The position numbers and the translations under genes were made by a program. Source: Spirochaetales bacterium (GTDB lineage: Bacteria > Spirochaetota > Spirochaetia > SZUA-6 > DRHE01). From it: a stretch of 12,415 nucleotides of DNA. The notes beneath the pieces are model-generated. The model was given only the letters and a program-made list of their open reading frames with translations. It had not been told where the DNA came from and did not search any database. The DNA lies in the NCBI GenBank assembly GCA_011049745.1, contig DRHE01000043.1, positions 1-12,415 on the forward strand, in the 5' to 3' direction. Below, piece after piece: positions 1 to 6,730 of this stretch; position 1 is the first letter of the stretch; each line of letters opens with the position of its first letter.

Positions 1-3
1 AAT

Positions 4-38
4 AAACGAAAGAATCAGCGGCATGATTCTTCGCGTTT
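4..38 (-). terminator. Terminator-like hairpin after ptsH
   Basis: Inverted repeat with arms 4-17 and 24-38 and a six-base loop. Seven outer-loop pairs (AGAATCA against TGATTCT plus one further A-T) are followed by a small internal loop at 9/32-33 and a further five pairs. Read on the minus strand it begins at the last base of the ptsH stop codon and is followed by ATT, so the U-tract is short. It probably ends the minus-strand operon, which would mean ptsI does not follow ptsH directly. The window ends too soon to check what lies beyond. Confidence 0.5.
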
Positions 39-304
39 TATTCCTCCTCGAATTTATTTTCAAAGAGTCCGGCCAAAGCTTCTACAGCTTCTATCTCATC
101 CTTGCCATCGGCAATAATCTTAAGCTCGGTATTATAGGTAGCTCCCAGGGTTATAATACCCATAATTGATTTTCCATTTACCTGCTCTGAGTCCTTTTTA
201 AAATAGATATTACTGGAGAATTTATTCGCCGTCTGTACCAGCAGGGCGGCAGGACGGGCATGCATACCGGCACGGTTTTTAATGACTACATCTCGCTCAA
301 CCAT
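38..304 (-). CDS. ptsH: Phosphocarrier protein HPr
   Basis: Small cytoplasmic phosphocarrier of 88 residues, the usual length for HPr. In the sugar phosphotransferase system it takes phosphate from EI on a histidine and passes it to EIIA domains. The active-site histidine is His15 in the motif NRAGMHARPA. The regulatory serine is Ser46 in VNGKSIMGI, the site used by HPr kinase in Firmicutes and other HprK-bearing bacteria. Having both sites means it could serve in transport and in regulation. It starts with ATG 6 bases after the hprK stop, with GATGAGG upstream as a modest ribosome binding site, so it is the last gene of the rpoN-hpf-hprK run. EI (ptsI) is not in the window. The adjacent hprK reading frame is interrupted, so whether Ser46 is still phosphorylated is open. 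Confidence 0.96.
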   Translation of the reverse strand: MVERDVVIKNRAGMHARPAALLVQTANKFSSNIYFKKDSEQVNGKSIMGIITLGATYNTELKIIADGKDEIEAVEALAGLFENKFEEE

Positions 305-310
305 TGTTGC

Positions 311-1283
311 TTAAGCCTCATCAACGAACCTCTCTCTGATACTCTCACTCTCCAGCCAGCGCCTTACATTTCGGCTAAACTCTTTCGCCGAATAGTAGCC
401 CATTTTCTTCAATCTTTCATTCATTGCCGCTGTTTCAATAAGAATAGAAATATTTCTTCCCGGTTTTACCGGAATGAGCAGGTAGGGCACCTTCGCCTCC
501 AGTATCTCAATTGTATTCTCTTCAGCACCAATACGGTCATAAGCTTTGCTTGAATCCCACTCCTCAAGCTGGACCACTATCTGTATCTGTTTTGTATCCC
601 TGATTGCCCCCACACCAAAGAGATGAGTGATGTTGATAATTCCCAGGCCGCGAATCTCCATATGATGGCTGGAAACACCTGCTCCCTTACCCATTAAAAT
701 ATTGCCGCTGACCCTTCTAATCTCCACCATATCGTCCGCAACCAGCCGATGCCCCCTCTCAACCAGGGCCAGTGCGGCTTCACTCTTTCCCACACCGCTG
801 GCCCCCCTGTATTAAAATACCAATCCCAAATACTTCCACTAAGACACCATGGACAGAGCTTTTAGGCGCGAAAACATTGCTTAATACCAGGATCAATCGG
901 GTGGTTAATTCCGATGATTCCAGCTCAGTCTGCAGCACAGCACAGCCGGATTTCCCGGCTAAAGAGGAAAATGCTGTAGTCGGATCAAGCCTGCAGCTAA
1001 AGATACAGCAGGGAATTTCACAGGAAAAGAGTTTTTCCAGAGTATCAATTTTTTTCTCCTGCTCGAGTTTCTTAAGATAGGCATGCTCGCCTCTGCCGAA
1101 AATCTGAATGCGCTGAAAGGCAAAATTTTCATAGAAACCGCTTAACTCCAGACCCGGCCGGTTGATTTCCGGGACTTTAATCTCTCGGACCAGGCCGGCG
1201 CGCCCCTCCAGGCATTTCAGCTTTAAAGCCTCATTCTCCTTAAGGTCCAACTGTAATAAATCAAGAACAGTAAATTTATTCAT
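311..1283 (-). pseudogene. hprK: HPr kinase/phosphorylase, frameshifted in the P-loop
   Basis: Bifunctional enzyme that phosphorylates and dephosphorylates Ser46 of HPr. The gene is in two frames. The first part (1283 down to a TGA at 780-782) encodes the N-terminal domain, with the typical block INRPGLELSGF. The second part (to 311) encodes the kinase domain, with GHRLVADD and the HprK signature MEIRGLGIIN. The frames meet in the P-loop. After Gln159 the DNA has six Gs (802-807 as Cs on the plus strand) and reads GGQRCGKE-stop. With five Gs it would read QGASGVGKSE, the expected Walker A sequence. Total length would then be 323 residues, normal for the family. The rest looks intact and well conserved, so this is a very recent mutation, a sequencing or assembly homopolymer error, or a slippage switch. 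A GTG at 793 could in principle start the second half, but that product would lack the front of the P-loop. No strong ribosome binding site precedes the ATG at 1283. Confidence 0.93.
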
Positions 1284-1295
1284 AAAATATCAGGA

Positions 1296-1634
1296 CTACA
1301 ATTCCTCTTTTATATTTTCAGTAGTGCGCACACTCTCAAGCCCCTTGTGGTCCTGAATTTTATTTTTTTCTCTGGTTATTTTTACTTCGATTTTATCAAA
1401 CATCTTATCGATCCCTTTAAAAATATCAAAACCCTCCAGCCCTACATGGGTCGGGTTTCCCCAACGGAAATTGATCATAACCTCAATTTTAAAACTGCTT
1501 CCTTCTTTGCTTATGGTAAAGAGCATATCCACAACATATTCCCTGGCAAAATCCAAACGCGTCATTTTTTTTTCAATATAGGCCCGCATGGCCTCGGTTA
1601 CTTCAAGATGAATTCCCTTAATTTCAAAATTCAT
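1296..1634 (-). CDS. hpf: Ribosome hibernation-promoting factor (short HPF/RaiA family)
   Basis: Ribosome-associated protein of the HPF/YfiA family, which binds the 30S decoding region and inactivates ribosomes in slow growth or starvation. The start MNFEIKGIHLEVTEAMRAYIEKK, the central SFKIEVMINF and a closing helix with DKMFDKIEVKI are typical of the beta-alpha-beta-beta-beta-alpha HPF fold. I chose the ATG at 1634 (112 residues) rather than one five codons upstream, because a full AGGAGGT lies inside the longer version, 3 bases before this ATG. It is a short form without the C-terminal dimerisation domain of long HPFs. It sits between rpoN and hprK, 12 bases before hprK, as in many rpoN operons. 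A promoter candidate of its own lies at the end of rpoN. Confidence 0.95.
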   Translation of the reverse strand: MNFEIKGIHLEVTEAMRAYIEKKMTRLDFAREYVVDMLFTISKEGSSFKIEVMINFRWGNPTHVGLEGFDIFKGIDKMFDKIEVKITREKNKIQDHKGLESVRTTENIKEEL

Positions 1635-1637
1635 AAT

Positions 1638-1644
1638 ACCTCCT
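1638..1644 (-). promoter_or_regulatory. Ribosome binding site that fixes the hpf start
   Basis: AGGAGGT on the minus strand, a near-perfect Shine-Dalgarno sequence 3 bases before the ATG at 1634. It excludes the longer in-frame start at 1649, which would place this motif inside the coding sequence. Confidence 0.85.
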
Positions 1645-1685
1645 GTCATTTAGTTTAGAGAATGAAATAGCCAAAATTAGTTCTT

Positions 1686-1719
1686 GAGTTCCTTAGTATA
1701 TCACCTGCTATAAGAACTC
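1686..1719 (-). promoter_or_regulatory. Extended -10 promoter candidate inside a hairpin, upstream of hpf
   Basis: On the minus strand TGATATACT (1695-1703) matches an extended -10 (TGnTATAAT, five of six in the hexamer), with no good -35. Transcription would start near 1688, leaving a leader of about 54 bases before hpf. The same bases lie in an inverted repeat: GAGTTCTTA (1711-1719) can pair with TAAGGAACTC (1686-1695) with one bulged G and a 15-base loop. The hairpin overlaps the rpoN stop and has no U-run after it, so it is a weak terminator candidate and could also be an attenuator or operator. This is inferred from motifs only. Confidence 0.4.
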
Positions 1720-3074
1720 ATTATATCTAATTCTTTCCTGTATTTAGCAATCGTTCTTCTGGCGATATTAACCCCTTTGTTTTTTAAGATTTCCAGGATC
1801 ATTTTGTCGGTAAGATTTTTATTCTTACCCTCAGCCTCAACAATCTCCTTGATCATTTGCTTCACGCCCTCTTTGGAGAAGCGCCTGCCTGCCATCCCGG
1901 TTCCGGGAACCGAATTGGTAAAAAAGTATTTCAACTCAAATATCCCCCACTCGGTCTGAACATACTTTCCGTTAGTAACCCGGGACACGGTAGCTTCATG
2001 AACCCCGATCTCTCCGGCAATATCTTTAAGGGTTAAAGGGACCAAATATTTCGGCCCATTTCTAAAGAAGCCTCTCTGGAACTCAATAATCGACCGGCAG
2101 ACTTTAAGCAGAGTATTATTGCGCTGGTGAATGCTCCTGATAAACCAGCGCGCATCCTGCAAGCCATGTTGTACAAAATTCCTTAGCTCCTTTTTGCCTG
2201 CTCCATCCTTCTTCTCGCTGAGATCAGCGTAAAAAGGATCTATACCCAATACAGGTATCTCTTCGTCATTGAGAATTAAAATGAACTCTCCATCTTTCAA
2301 TTTAACCATTACATCCGGTATTACCTGGCGGACAGGCTCAATAGAGTAGTTCCTTCCCGGCAGAGGATCCAGTTTTCTGATAAACTCCAGGATCTCCATA
2401 ATCTCTTCTTCTCTCTTGTGCATAGCTCTGGCTATATCTTTATACTTCTCTTTTTCCAGCAGCTTGAGATGGAGTTCTACGACCTTATAACTGCCGGGCA
2501 AGGCTTTGGCATGGTTCTCAATCTGTATTAACAGGGCTTCCTGATAACCTGTGGTACATACTCCCACCGGATCAAATTTGTTAATCAGGGCTTTCATTTC
2601 TTCCAGGATCTTCAACTCACTCTCTTTAACCAGGCTTTCGGGGGGTTCAATATGGAAACCATTGTTATCAAGATTCAGGATCAGGAGCTCTCCAATCCGG
2701 TAATATTCCTCATTGATGGGCTGCAGCCGTAATTGCCAGAGCAAATGATCATGCAGGGATTCGGGACGGGTTAAGACCCCCTCTATGAAATTGCGTTTGC
2801 TGTCCTCTATGTTATTTCTTTTTTTTAAGCTATATCCCGGATCAGATGAGTTATCGAAATAATCATAATCATCCTTGAGCTCCCCGGCTTTTTCATCAAG
2901 TGAAACTAAAGAATTATCCTCTATCATCTCCAGGGCTGGATTCCTCTCCAGCTCATCCTGAATGGATGTTCTAAGCTCCTGCAAAGGCAGAGCCATTATC
3001 TTGATTGCCTGATATAGCTGTGGGGTCATTTTTAAGCGCTGTTCCTGCCTGATTACAGGTTTCTGATACTGCAA
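1701..3074 (-). CDS. rpoN: RNA polymerase sigma-54 factor RpoN
   Basis: Alternative sigma factor of 457 residues that directs RNA polymerase to -24/-12 promoters and needs an AAA+ activator to open them. Region I is at the N-terminus, rich in Gln and Leu (MTPQLYQAIKIMALPLQEL, ending in ELERNPALE). An acidic region II follows at about 50-80, then the core-binding domain at about 95-290. The DNA-binding helix-turn-helix is near 348-367 (DIAGEIGVHEATVSRV). The RpoN box ARRTIAKYRKEL is at 438-449, the invariant signature for -24 recognition. The start is TTG: no ATG fits the conserved first residues, and AGGAG lies 8 bases upstream. It follows lptB by 61 bases, a gap that holds a promoter candidate. 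No sigma-54 activator gene is in the window; the hybrid kinase at the right end lacks an AAA+ domain in the part seen. Confidence 0.97.
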   Translation of the reverse strand: MQYQKPVIRQEQRLKMTPQLYQAIKIMALPLQELRTSIQDELERNPALEMIEDNSLVSLDEKAGELKDDYDYFDNSSDPGYSLKKRNNIEDSKRNFIEGVLTRPESLHDHLLWQLRLQPINEEYYRIGELLILNLDNNGFHIEPPESLVKESELKILEEMKALINKFDPVGVCTTGYQEALLIQIENHAKALPGSYKVVELHLKLLEKEKYKDIARAMHKREEEIMEILEFIRKLDPLPGRNYSIEPVRQVIPDVMVKLKDGEFILILNDEEIPVLGIDPFYADLSEKKDGAGKKELRNFVQHGLQDARWFIRSIHQRNNTLLKVCRSIIEFQRGFFRNGPKYLVPLTLKDIAGEIGVHEATVSRVTNGKYVQTEWGIFELKYFFTNSVPGTGMAGRRFSKEGVKQMIKEIVEAEGKNKNLTDKMILEILKNKGVNIARRTIAKYRKELDIMSSYSR

Positions 3075-3078
3075 CCTA

Positions 3079-3088
3079 ACCTCTCCTC
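3079..3088 (-). promoter_or_regulatory. Ribosome binding site supporting the TTG start of rpoN
   Basis: GAGGAGAGGT on the minus strand. The AGGAG core ends 8 bases before the TTG at 3074-3072, which supports this non-ATG start for RpoN. Confidence 0.75.
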
Positions 3089-3102
3089 TTCTTTCAATAT
3101 TA

Positions 3103-3132
3103 ATTGTTAGCTATCCGCCCGCTGCTTGTCAA
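3103..3132 (-). promoter_or_regulatory. Sigma-70-type promoter candidate for rpoN
   Basis: A perfect -35 TTGACA (3127-3132, minus strand) begins 4 bases after the lptB stop. It is followed after 18 bases by AACAAT (3103-3108), four of six matches to TATAAT. Transcription would start near 3097, leaving a leader of about 22 bases that contains the rpoN ribosome binding site. It would allow rpoN-hpf-hprK-ptsH to be expressed apart from the lpt genes. Confidence 0.45.
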
Positions 3133-3135
3133 TAT

Positions 3136-3870
3136 CTACATCTCAAAATCGCGGCCCAGATATACACGGCGGGCTATATCGCTCTGCAGCAGCTCATCTT
3201 TTGATCCGCGTACCACTATTTCTCCCACGTTGATTATATAAGCGCGGTGGGTGATTTCCAGAGTATCGCGTACATTATGATCAGTAATCAGCACTCCGAT
3301 GCCCTGGCTTGATAGATCCTTCACAATCCTCTTTATTTCATAGACAGCGATAGGATCAATGCCTGCAAAGGGCTCATCCAACAGCAGGATTTTCGGCTCT
3401 ATAGCCAGAGAACGGGCTATTTCGGTTCTTCTCCGCTCACCGCCGGAGAGGGTAAAAGCTTTCTGCCTGCGCAGGTGTTCTATTCCCAGTTCCTGAAGGA
3501 GCTGCTCAAGTTTTTCACGCTTCTGTAGTGTTGTTATATCTCTCCTGCTTTCCAAAACCGCCCAGATATTATTTTCCACAGTCAATTTCCGAAATACTGA
3601 AGGCTCCTGGGGCAGGTAAGCAATCCCGGCCTGGGCGCGTTTATACATTGGCAGGTTCGAAATATTTTTGCCGTTCAAATATATCTTTCCTGAAGTTGCT
3701 TTGATAAATCCGACGATGATATAAAAAACCGTTGTTTTACCGGCGCCATTCGGCCCCAGAAGGCCAACTATTTCACCAACCTCCATGGTAAAACTGACAT
3801 CTTTAACTGCTTCTTTATGGCCAAAGCTCTTGGCCAGACCCTCAACCCTCAAAGTCCCCCTGTTATTCAC
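3136..3870 (-). CDS. lptB: LPS export ABC transporter ATPase LptB
   Basis: Cytoplasmic ATPase of the LptB2FGC machine that extracts lipopolysaccharide from the inner membrane. With the chosen start it has 244 residues, about the family length. Visible motifs are Walker A GPNGAGKT (39-46), the Q-loop in YLPQE (Q88), the ABC signature LSGGE (141-145), Walker B ILLLDE (161-166) and the switch His198 in TDHN. The block AGIDPIAVYEIK after Walker B is characteristic of LptB. I start it at GTG 3870, which overlaps the lptA stop by 8 bases and has GGAG upstream. An in-frame ATG at 3912 would add 14 residues of basic sequence not expected in the family and a 50-base overlap. lptF and lptG are not here, as is common. 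Confidence 0.95.
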   Translation of the reverse strand: MNNRGTLRVEGLAKSFGHKEAVKDVSFTMEVGEIVGLLGPNGAGKTTVFYIIVGFIKATSGKIYLNGKNISNLPMYKRAQAGIAYLPQEPSVFRKLTVENNIWAVLESRRDITTLQKREKLEQLLQELGIEHLRRQKAFTLSGGERRRTEIARSLAIEPKILLLDEPFAGIDPIAVYEIKRIVKDLSSQGIGVLITDHNVRDTLEITHRAYIINVGEIVVRGSKDELLQSDIARRVYLGRDFEM

Positions 3871-4537
3871 CCTTTTCTCCGCCTTCCTCTTCCCCAATGG
3901 CCTGATAAACATTCCCGCGTATATTCCCTTCCAGCCTGATCTTATCCTTCTTCAGATCTATATAGATTTTCGATGCCTGGTACTCATCCCCTTTCCAATA
4001 GACAATGGGCATGCCTGCCAGCTCCAACTGCTCCTCTTCCCGCAAATAACGCGCATACTCTGCCCTGCAGACCAGATCTTTTTTTAAAATGCGTACTCCA
4101 AGCTGGATGATGCTTTCATCCCGTTCCTCCCAATGTTCAATAAACCCCCCTTTGACAACTATTTCATTCTTTTTATCAACCATAACAGCGTTTCCTTTGA
4201 CGCGCACAACCTTTTTTCGTCTATTATAGAAGAGCTCATCAGCAAAAAGTTCGATTCCCTGCTTACTATTCAATACCCTAACCTTGCCGCGGCAATTGGC
4301 AAAGATAAAATCTTCACCATAAAGCTCAATCACATCGGCAAAAATCCGGTTATCCTCGGAGACCAGCTCAGCGCTACCGGTTAGAATAATCCGCTCCCTG
4401 CCCTCGGCCATTACCGATTCCATACTGTCGCCGGCAAAAGAAAAGGTTTCGGCTATTATCTGCCTGGGAAAGAGCAGAAACAGCAGGCAGAATAAGATCT
4501 CTGAGTACTGGCCTTTACTGATCTTCTTCCCAGACAT
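3863..4537 (-). CDS. lptA: LPS transport periplasmic protein LptA (OstA family)
   Basis: Periplasmic bridge protein that carries lipopolysaccharide from LptC to LptD at the outer membrane. The 224 residues start with a basic stretch (KKISK) and a hydrophobic run at about 14-23, a signal peptide likely cut after Ala29 (IIA-ET). The body from residue 48 shows the repeated short strands of the OstA/LptA beta-jellyroll: RIILTGSAELV, GIELFADELFY, KVVRVKGNAVMVDK and KIRLEGNIRG. It is longer than the E. coli protein (about 185) and ends in an acidic tail, EEEGGEKGE. It overlaps lptC upstream by 23 bases and lptB downstream by 8, so the three genes are translationally coupled. Family assignment rests on the fold pattern and the neighbours, since OstA sequences are weakly conserved. 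Confidence 0.88.
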   Translation of the reverse strand: MSGKKISKGQYSEILFCLLFLLFPRQIIAETFSFAGDSMESVMAEGRERIILTGSAELVSEDNRIFADVIELYGEDFIFANCRGKVRVLNSKQGIELFADELFYNRRKKVVRVKGNAVMVDKKNEIVVKGGFIEHWEERDESIIQLGVRILKKDLVCRAEYARYLREEEQLELAGMPIVYWKGDEYQASKIYIDLKKDKIRLEGNIRGNVYQAIGEEEGGEKGE

Positions 4538-5084
4538 AGCTGCCTTTTACCCCTTTGAAAAAATGTATTTTCTTTTCTCTGAAATTCGCTTCAAACCCCC
4601 TGCCCTGCAAAAATGAGCCGTCATCCTTTTTTATAACAATCAGTTCATCCTCTTCAGAGGAGAGATTCTTACCCTGTTTCTCCCAGGTTAATTCTTCAGC
4701 CTGAATCCCCGCCCGCTCATCATATGAGTATAGATATATAGAACCGGAAATCGAGGCTTTTTCATTATCAGAGTACCATACTGCACGCTCCGCCCAACCT
4801 TCTATCAGCAGAGCGCCGTCCCCCGCATACTCTTTAAGGTATAATCCCCACAAAAAGGTGCCCTTTTCCTGGCTGAAAACCTCTGCCCGTTCAGCTTCGA
4901 GAACCACAACACCCTTTCCCTCTGAAACAATGGTGTGTTTGAAATTGATCAGGATGGTTTTCGGGGTCTCCTCAAGCAGCTTTTCAGCCATCTGCACCTC
5001 CCGATAATCGAGACTGCAATTTACCAGCAACAGAAGAAAGAAGAGCAGATAAAGGCTGTGTGTAAGATTTTTTTTTCTACTCAT
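4515..5084 (-). CDS. lptC: LPS export protein LptC, probable lipoprotein form
   Basis: Inner-membrane-linked periplasmic protein that receives lipopolysaccharide from LptB2FG and hands it to LptA. It has 189 residues: a basic start (MSRKK), a hydrophobic segment of about 11-21, then L-V-N-C with Cys23, followed by beta-rich sequence (VVVLEAERAEVF, KASISGSIYLYS, ELTWEKQGKNLSS, GSFLQGRGFEANF) of the LptC jellyroll type. The DELIVIKKDDGSFLQGRGF stretch near the end resembles the LptC family motif. Asn before the cysteine is unusual for an E. coli lipobox but is tolerated in some phyla, so the protein may be lipid-anchored rather than held by a transmembrane helix. The ATG overlaps the pyrG stop by 8 bases. 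A nine-A run covers codons 3-6. Assignment rests on weak family similarity and strong context. Confidence 0.83.
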   Translation of the reverse strand: MSRKKNLTHSLYLLFFLLLLVNCSLDYREVQMAEKLLEETPKTILINFKHTIVSEGKGVVVLEAERAEVFSQEKGTFLWGLYLKEYAGDGALLIEGWAERAVWYSDNEKASISGSIYLYSYDERAGIQAEELTWEKQGKNLSSEEDELIVIKKDDGSFLQGRGFEANFREKKIHFFKGVKGSYVWEEDQ

Positions 5085-6681
5085 TCCGGTTAATACAGAC
5101 GGCTATAAAGCTGGAGAATAGCGGATGAGGGTCAACAGGTTTGGACTTAAACTCCGGATGGAATTGAACCCCCAACCCCCAGGGATGTTCAGGCCACTCG
5201 ATCGATTCAACCAGTAACGAGTCGGCCGTAAAACCGCTTAAAATGAGACCAGCCTGCTTCAAGGCCTCCCTAAAAATTGAAGAAACCTCATATCTATGCC
5301 GGTGACGTTCATATATTATCTCACGTCCATAGGCCGAGTTTATGAGCGTGCCCTCTTGCAGCCGGGATTCGCTCCTTCCCAGACGCATGGTAGCACCGAA
5401 GGTCTTAATATCAACCTGCTCTTCCAATAAACTTATTACCGGGTATTCTGTTTCCTGATTAAACTCCGTGGAGTTGGCTCCGGAAAGAGCCAGTACATTT
5501 CTGGCATACTCAATAACCATAACCTGCATTCCCAGACAGATACCGAAACAGGGCAGCCCCTGAGTACGGGCATAGTTTGCAGCCGCTATCATACCCTCAA
5601 TGCCTCTATGGCCAAAACCACCGGGAATGAGAATGCCGGCTACTCCTGCCAGATCAGAATTCTCTGCGGGAATCGCTGCTACCTGATCGGAATCGATCTT
5701 AACCAATTCTATCTTCACCTTATTGGCAATACCGCCATGATAGAGGGCTTCATAAGTAGATTTATAAGAATCCAGAAGTTCAAGATATTTACCGACTATG
5801 CCGATTTTCACTGTCCGCTCTGCATTACAATAGGTTTCCACCATTCTACTCCAGGCGGATAAATCGCGCGGCGGAGATTTCAGCTTCAATTTATTAATGA
5901 TGATAGTGTCCAGTTTCTGTTCAGCAAAGATCAGGGGTATTTCATAGATTGTAACCGGCACATCGTAAGCGGAAATAACGGCCTCTTCCTCTACGTTGGT
6001 ATAAAGAGATATCTTTCTTTTTAAGCTGCTGTTTAAAGGCATTCCAGCCCTGCAGAGTAGAATATCCGGCTGAATACCAATTTCCCTTAGGGATCTTACC
6101 GAATGCTGAGTCGGCTTGGTCTTTAACTCACCATCTGCTACGCTGGGTACCATGGTAAGGTGTATGAAAAGCACAGCCCCCTGCCCCAGATCATGAATGA
6201 ACTGCCGGGCTGCCTCTAAAAAGGGAATGGATTCAATATCACCCACGGTGCCGCCAACCTCAACAATGGTTACCTCTACCCCTTCCTGCTCTCCTATATT
6301 AAATATTCTCTTCTTAATCTCATCCGTTATATGGGGAATAACCTGAACTGTGCGTCCCAGGAATCTTCCTTCACGCTCCCTGCGAATAACCTCCTGATAC
6401 ACCTGGCCGGTAGTTATTGAATTTTCCCTGCTTAAAGGAGCGGAGGTGAAGCGCTCATAATTTCCCAGGTCAAGGTCGGTTTCGGCGCCGTCATCCGTTA
6501 CAAAAACCTCACCATGCTGGTAGGGATTCATGGTACCGGCATCTACATTTATATAGGGATCAATCTTCAGCAAACGGATACTGATCCCCCTGCTCTCCAA
6601 AAGATTGCCAATAGATGCGGAGGCGACTCCTTTGCCCAGACCAGAGCATACACCACCGGTTACAAAAATGTACTTGCTCAT
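5077..6681 (-). CDS. pyrG: CTP synthase (glutamine hydrolysing)
   Basis: Converts UTP to CTP with ATP and glutamine in the cytoplasm, the last step of pyrimidine nucleotide synthesis. At 534 residues it is of normal length. The N-terminal amidoligase domain (1-270) has the P-loop GGVCSGLGKG, then KIDPYINVDAGTMNPYQHGEV and DDGAETDLDLGNYERF. The glutamine amidotransferase domain (about 290-530) has the oxyanion block PGGFGHRG, the nucleophile Cys382 in FGICLGMQ and the His508/Glu510 pair in QFHPEF. All catalytic residues are present. It starts with ATG 49 bases after the nuclease gene. No Shine-Dalgarno sequence is visible, and a TTGACA lies 33 bases upstream. It leads into lptC with an 8-base overlap. 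CTP is used for CMP-KDO in LPS synthesis, which may explain why pyrG often sits with LPS genes. Confidence 0.98.
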   Translation of the reverse strand: MSKYIFVTGGVCSGLGKGVASASIGNLLESRGISIRLLKIDPYINVDAGTMNPYQHGEVFVTDDGAETDLDLGNYERFTSAPLSRENSITTGQVYQEVIRREREGRFLGRTVQVIPHITDEIKKRIFNIGEQEGVEVTIVEVGGTVGDIESIPFLEAARQFIHDLGQGAVLFIHLTMVPSVADGELKTKPTQHSVRSLREIGIQPDILLCRAGMPLNSSLKRKISLYTNVEEEAVISAYDVPVTIYEIPLIFAEQKLDTIIINKLKLKSPPRDLSAWSRMVETYCNAERTVKIGIVGKYLELLDSYKSTYEALYHGGIANKVKIELVKIDSDQVAAIPAENSDLAGVAGILIPGGFGHRGIEGMIAAANYARTQGLPCFGICLGMQVMVIEYARNVLALSGANSTEFNQETEYPVISLLEEQVDIKTFGATMRLGRSESRLQEGTLINSAYGREIIYERHRHRYEVSSIFREALKQAGLILSGFTADSLLVESIEWPEHPWGLGVQFHPEFKSKPVDPHPLFSSFIAVCINRNE

Positions 6682-6692
6682 CTGTTTTTAAG

Positions 6693-6720
6693 ACTATTAG
6701 ATACCGGGGGATGATGTCAA
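6693..6720 (-). promoter_or_regulatory. Promoter candidate for pyrG
   Basis: Perfect -35 TTGACA (6715-6720, minus strand), 16 bases, then AATAGT (6693-6698), four of six matches to TATAAT. Transcription would begin about 5 bases before the pyrG ATG, giving an almost leaderless message. The -10 is weak, so this is tentative. Confidence 0.3.
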
Positions 6721-6730
6721 TTAACTATGG

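Noticed and set aside
260..553. Plus-strand open frame of 97 residues across ptsH and hprK
   Set aside because: It is opposite two conserved genes and shows no domain, signal peptide or ribosome binding site.
311..793. The second half of hprK as an independent small kinase gene starting at GTG 793
   Set aside because: It would begin in the middle of the P-loop (MGKSE) and lack the glycines needed for nucleotide binding. One base restores a normal HprK, so a frameshift is the simpler reading.
3871..3912. Longer LptB starting at ATG 3912
   Set aside because: It adds 14 residues not expected in LptB and a 50-base overlap with lptA. GTG 3870 has a ribosome binding site and gives the normal N-terminus.
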